From: Hyphomicrobium sp.
GTDB lineage: Bacteria > Pseudomonadota > Alphaproteobacteria > Rhizobiales > Hyphomicrobiaceae
Direction: 5' to 3'
NCBI GenBank assembly: GCA_002928955.1
Contig: PERT01000036.1
Span: 1-36,240, forward strand
Length of the DNA: 36,240 nucleotides
Shown: one piece after another, positions 33,035-36,240 of the stretch
Layout: each line of letters begins with the position of its first letter
How positions within the stretch are numbered: position 1 is the stretch's first letter
Made by a program: the position numbers and the translations under genes
Notes under the pieces: model-generated
The model's database searches: none
Told to the model about the DNA's origin: nothing
What the model saw: only the letters and a program-made list of their open reading frames with translations

Positions 33035-34252
33035 ATGCGCCACGCCGCGTCGCACTTGGCCATTGCCCTCACGTTCATATTCGTTGCGACGTTCGCTGGC
33101 ATCTTGGCCCTTCCCATTCCGGCCATGGCCGAGACCAGTTCCTGGAGCACCCGGACAGAGACGCCGAAGCCCGTTGCCCAGCCGCCACCCAAAGCTGCGT
33201 CCAAGGCGGTACCCGCCGGCAGCCCCAATGCCGCGGCGATTGCGCCCGCACCGGCCCAGCTTCCAGCCCAGCCATCGCAGATTCCGGCGAAAGCCGTGAG
33301 GCCGTCGGCAGTCGCCAAGCAGGTCGCCCCGGCGACGGCACTTTCCCCATCCACTGCCTTGGCCGGCAGCACGCACTCCAAGACAGCACCTCGGGCGGTG
33401 GGCGACGATGACGCCTATCTCGCCTTCGACCAGGGCCGCTATCTCACCGCCCTCGATCTCGCCGAATCCCGCGCGGCCCAGGGTGACGCCACCGCCCACA
33501 CGCTGATTGGCCGCATCTTCGCCGAGGGTCTCGGCGTACCGCAAAATCTTTTCACCGCGGCCACCGCCTTTGCTCGCGGTGCCGAGCTCGGCGACGTGGA
33601 GGCGCAATTCTCCCTTGGCCTGATGATGGCCCAGGGTAAGGGTATCGGGAAGGATTTCGAAGGCGCCGGGGCGTGGCTCGAAAAGGCCGCCGCCACTGGC
33701 CACCCGCTGGCCAACTATAATCTCGGGCTCTTGTTCCTGAAAGGCGAGGGCAAACCCGAAAATCCGTTCCGTGCCGCCGCCCACATACGCTACGCCGCCG
33801 AGAAGGGCGTCGCGAGCGCGCAATACGACGTCGGCACACTTTACCAGCAGGGCCTCGGCGTTCCCCACGACGCGGTCCAGGCCTCGCGCTGGATCCGCCG
33901 TGCCGCCGACCAGGGTCATAGCGAATCTCAGTTTGAATACGCGGTGATGTTGCTGCGCGGCCTCGGCCTCACCGCCGACGAGCCCAAAGCTATCACCTAT
34001 TTGACCAAGGCCGCCGAAAATGGCCTCCCCGTGGCTCAAAACCGGCTCGCTCACGTCTATGCCGAGGGCATCGGCGTCGACAAGAGTCCGTTCGAGGCTG
34101 CCAAGTGGCGGCTGATCGCCAAAGAGAGTGGCCAGGGCGACGACGCCGTTCTCGACAAGCTGGTGGCTGCCCTCCCCAAGGCCGAAAGGCAAAAGGCCGA
34201 GCGTGCGGCCATCGAATGGCGTGAAAAATCCCAGGTGCAGCTGATCGAGTGA
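33035..34252 (+). CDS. Exported Sel1-repeat protein
   Basis: A 405-residue protein: signal sequence (ending near IPAMA-ETSS), a Pro/Ala/Ser-rich linker of about 80 residues, then about six Sel1-like repeats (AHTLIGRIFAEGLGVPQ, AQFSLGLMMAQGKGIGK, ANYNLGLLFLKGEGKPE, AQYDVGTLYQQGLGVPH, SQFEYAVMLLRGLG, AQNRLAHVYAEGIGVDK). These make an alpha-alpha superhelix for protein contacts. The ATG at 33035 is chosen because GAGG is six bases upstream; an ATG four codons earlier directly abuts the stop of the ThiE-like gene. Confidence 0.9.
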   Translation: MRHAASHLAIALTFIFVATFAGILALPIPAMAETSSWSTRTETPKPVAQPPPKAASKAVPAGSPNAAAIAPAPAQLPAQPSQIPAKAVRPSAVAKQVAPATALSPSTALAGSTHSKTAPRAVGDDDAYLAFDQGRYLTALDLAESRAAQGDATAHTLIGRIFAEGLGVPQNLFTAATAFARGAELGDVEAQFSLGLMMAQGKGIGKDFEGAGAWLEKAAATGHPLANYNLGLLFLKGEGKPENPFRAAAHIRYAAEKGVASAQYDVGTLYQQGLGVPHDAVQASRWIRRAADQGHSESQFEYAVMLLRGLGLTADEPKAITYLTKAAENGLPVAQNRLAHVYAEGIGVDKSPFEAAKWRLIAKESGQGDDAVLDKLVAALPKAERQKAERAAIEWREKSQVQLIE

Positions 34253-34675
34253 CGGAGCGGGGGCGCGGACGTCGCCAAATGCAACGGTTCGGCGGCTCGG
34301 CGACACACTCACCAAGAACGTCATCCCGGCGTTCATGTGGAGCATGGCTCCGCGTCCATGCGTGAGCATGGACGCGGGGGTGACGGAGTGTGGGCGACCT
34401 GCGGAGGACCTCCGCGCCGCTATCGTCCCGGCAATTGTTGCCGTGATCCAGCTATCCGCGAGTGCGTGGCTTGCGGCGGCATGCATCCCGGGTGCCGTCC
34501 ACACATGACACCGAGCGTGAAGGGTGGCTGAGGTGCGTAGGCGGAGCGACAGCGTCGGCGAGCATCGTAACGCCCTTGCGATGCTGATCAGGCTTGCCTC
34601 CGGAAATAAACGTCTTCCCACTGCTTATGCCTTAACGATAGATTAACCTTGGCGTGTGGCGGTGCGGGGTGGCGT
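34253..34675. other. Non-coding stretch after the Sel1 gene
   Basis: No gene seen in about 420 bases. It contains a perfect hairpin, CCGCGTCCATGC - GTGA - GCATGGACGCGG (34350-34377), without a following T-run, preceded by GTCATCCCGGCG, a common start of intergenic repeats in this bacterial group. In relatives suhB and efp would often follow the Sel1 gene; they are not in the window. Confidence 0.55.
34350..34377. repeat. Perfect twelve-base-pair hairpin
   Basis: CCGCGTCCATGC and GCATGGACGCGG with a four-base GTGA loop. There is no T-tract on either strand, so a repeat element is more likely than a terminator. Confidence 0.75.
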
Positions 34676-35743
34676 ATGACGTGGGATGTTTTGTCCCTGC
34701 TGGCAGCAGGGTTCGATGCGGTTGAGGCGTTCCTGACCTCGCCGTGGGATGCGACGAAGGTTCTCCAATCGATAGCGGCAATCGTTGGCATTCTCAGCGG
34801 CAGTTTCGGCATTTGGCAAGCGCTTCGGTTCGCCGAAAAGCGGCTAGCCAATCGGCTTCAGGAATACCTAAAACGCGACGAACAGCGGCTGCGCGACGCC
34901 CGCACAACTCTCCTCGGCGCCGTGACCCGAGGCGTGCCCAAGAAGCCTAACATCAAGCCAGTGTTCTTGAGCGACGCCCTCACGAAGGCAATGAAGCAGT
35001 TGAAATGGGGCCCGATCGGTCCCGCACAGGAGAGCCTTATGGCGGCATTGAAGCTCGCGAGCGAGAAGGAGGAGGCTGCGGGCAAACTCGCCGAACAGCA
35101 CCGCCGACAGAAGGCCGCGGCGCACCTACTCCTCGGCGCAATCGCAGACTCGAAAAAGGACCACTTGGCCGCCCTTCAGCACTTCAAGGCCGCCCTCGAC
35201 ATTGATCCCGATGATGTGGAGGCGCTCGAGTACGCCGGCCTGCAGTCGCTCTTCATCCCGGATCCGACTTCGGCGCTCAACTACTTCACTCAGATCGTAG
35301 CAATCGCCGCTCAGAGGGGGGATCTACTGTTGAATGCTCGCGCGAAGGTCTTGCAGGCACGCGCTCATCATGCATTCGCGCAGCCGAACTACAACACGGC
35401 AAACCAGATCCTTCTTGGTGTGGTGCAGTCGCTTCCGCCGGCCATGTCGACGATCGAGCGTGCTCGAATTTGCGAGTTTCATGGCGATGTCCGAAGAGAG
35501 GCCAATTATAACGTCGTTGCCAGCGGAAGTTATGTCGCTTCACTATCTCTTTACTCTCAGGCCGAGCACCAATCATCGACCGTTGACGAGGCGCGGATCG
35601 CAATACCGCGAGTAACAAAGCACATCGCCGCCTTGAACCAGGGGCAGCAGCCTGAAACAGCCGTAGCCATCCCGCAATTGGCTCCGCCGCAGTCAGTCCC
35701 GCCGGTGCTTCCGCCGCCCACTAAACCGCCACGACCATCCTAG
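34676..35743 (+). CDS. Membrane-anchored TPR-like protein, function unknown
   Basis: About 355 residues. An N-terminal part with a membrane-like segment (VLQSIAAIVGILSGSFGIWQAL) precedes a charged coiled region (RLQEYLKRDEQRLRDA). TPR-like helices follow: AAAHLLLGAIADSKKDHLAALQHFKAALDIDPDDVEALEYAGL, then SALNYFTQI and ARAKVLQARAHHAFAQ. It ends in a Pro-rich tail (PPVLPPPTKPPRPS). GGGGTGG precedes the ATG at 34676. Base use is slightly less GC-rich than neighbours in the second half. No family recognised; such proteins are often scaffolds. Confidence 0.7.
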   Translation: MTWDVLSLLAAGFDAVEAFLTSPWDATKVLQSIAAIVGILSGSFGIWQALRFAEKRLANRLQEYLKRDEQRLRDARTTLLGAVTRGVPKKPNIKPVFLSDALTKAMKQLKWGPIGPAQESLMAALKLASEKEEAAGKLAEQHRRQKAAAHLLLGAIADSKKDHLAALQHFKAALDIDPDDVEALEYAGLQSLFIPDPTSALNYFTQIVAIAAQRGDLLLNARAKVLQARAHHAFAQPNYNTANQILLGVVQSLPPAMSTIERARICEFHGDVRREANYNVVASGSYVASLSLYSQAEHQSSTVDEARIAIPRVTKHIAALNQGQQPETAVAIPQLAPPQSVPPVLPPPTKPPRPS

Positions 35744-35981
35744 TCGCCGTGCCCAGCGCATAAGCCGCGACGGCAGCTGCAGTCGCGTGCGCGATGCTGA
35801 ACGCAATGGCTTCGCGTGCTACTGCGCCACCAAGCGGCAAGCCGGCCAGTTGCAGCCGGGCGTCGCGGTGATCTCCTACAGAGACGATAGCGATGACCGT
35901 CGCACCGACGATGATTGTCCACCACGGTGCTCCGAAAAATGCGGCGATGGCGCTCAGAAGGATGGCGATGAAACACAGCAT
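35721..35981 (-). CDS. Small membrane protein, function unknown
   Basis: About 86 residues, starting MLCFIAILLSAIAAFFGAPW, with three hydrophobic segments (MLCFIAILLSAIAAFF, WTIIVGATVIAIVSV and AIAFSIAHATAAAVAAYALG). GGAG lies six bases before the ATG at 35981. It is convergent with the TPR-like gene and overlaps its end by 23 bases. No family recognised. Confidence 0.6.
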   Translation of the reverse strand: MLCFIAILLSAIAAFFGAPWWTIIVGATVIAIVSVGDHRDARLQLAGLPLGGAVAREAIAFSIAHATAAAVAAYALGTATRMVVAV

Positions 35982-36116
35982 GGCGTTCTCCGATTTCAAC
36001 CGGAACAACGCCCTGAGTCGGGCGGCGCGCTCAAGCCAGCTACACGTCAATGCTGTGGGCGAGTTGCAATAGCGGTCTCGTCACCTTCGGCCCAGCGGAC
36101 CGGCTCTCAGCTTGCC

Positions 36117-36162
36117 AGTGGGGCGTCGTGCGCGTCAATTAAGGCGCGATGAACGCCCCACT
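36117..36162. repeat. Palindrome with ten-base-pair outer stem
   Basis: AGTGGGGCGT and ACGCCCCACT form the outer stem, and GCGC/GCGC an inner stem. It lies upstream of the small membrane protein gene (minus strand). Role unknown. Confidence 0.6.
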
Positions 36163-36196
36163 AACCCAATGATATAGCTAGTGGCCTTCATGTCGG

Positions 36197-36238
36197 GCCT
36201 AAATCGTCGACGCGTGCGGCTGGCACAGCGATTTAGGC
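36197..36238. repeat. Ten-base-pair inverted repeat at the window edge
   Basis: GCCTAAATCG and CGATTTAGGC separated by 22 bases. The wide spacing and AT-rich arms are unlike the GC-rich hairpins elsewhere in the window, so a protein-binding site is possible. The feature may continue beyond the window. Confidence 0.5.
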
Positions 36239-36240
36239 GC

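Noticed and set aside
32519-34621. 700-codon frame antisense to the ThiE-like and Sel1 genes
   Set aside because: The plus-strand genes have clear families and ribosome sites; the antisense frame is a codon-bias shadow.

Overview
The window looks like chromosomal DNA of a high-GC alphaproteobacterium of the Hyphomicrobiales (Rhizobiales). The evidence is gene order: yebC-ruvC-ruvA-ruvB-ybgC-tolQRAB-pal on the minus strand, and DUF4164-zapA-(6S RNA)-fau beside gap, class I fba, a ThiE-like gene and a Sel1 gene. No rRNA, tRNA, CRISPR array, transposase or prophage gene was recognised.

Layout. 0.1-7.2 kb (minus strand): the Tol-Pal envelope system, read ybgC, a beta-carbonic anhydrase gene, tolQ, tolR, tolA, tolB, pal. 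Between tolB and pal sits a separate small unit of two tandem, paralogous mini-lipoprotein genes of 45 and 42 codons, ending in a clear intrinsic terminator. 7.2-8.0 kb: non-coding, with palindromic intergenic repeats. 8.0-15.2 kb (plus strand): an accessory block that interrupts the conserved ruvB-ybgC order. It holds an ECF sigma factor, an NrsF-type membrane anti-sigma factor, a radical SAM protein, a complete PstSCAB ABC transporter, the arsenite methyltransferase ArsM and a thioredoxin-type arsenate reductase ArsC. 15.6-25.5 kb (minus strand): metallophosphoesterase, ruvB, PilZ protein, small membrane protein, DUF2147 protein, YaiI/YqxD protein, ruvA, ruvC, yebC, YmdB-like phosphoesterase, fau, probable 6S RNA, zapA and a DUF4164-like coiled-coil gene. 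25.8-36 kb (mostly plus strand): gap, fba, an OmpA-domain protein with two tandem-repeat tracts, a DUF3429 membrane protein, a convergent pentapeptide-repeat gene, a ThiE-like protein, a Sel1-repeat protein, a membrane-anchored TPR-like protein and a small convergent membrane protein.

The most interesting element is the 8.0-15.2 kb block. The same motif, CATGTAACG-N16-CGTA, with identical spacing, lies just upstream of both the sigma-factor gene and the radical SAM gene. This suggests that the sigma factor drives its own gene and the downstream operon. NrsF-type anti-sigma factors are known from Caulobacter to respond to heavy metals through conserved cysteines, and two cysteines here have matching spacing. 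From radical SAM to ArsC the genes overlap or lie within 25 bases of each other, so they read as one operon: oxyanion import, arsenate reduction, arsenic methylation and an unassigned radical SAM step. There is no ArsR, ArsB or Acr3 in the window. PstB carries a cysteine-rich N-terminal extension. The working hypothesis is an ECF-controlled arsenic-handling or organoarsenical pathway in place of the usual ArsR/efflux operon. The genes are visible; the chemistry and the inducing signal are inference.

Secondary points are the mini-lipoprotein pair with a possible five-codon leader ORF, a small membrane-protein gene broken by an in-frame TAA, and several strong palindromes between genes.
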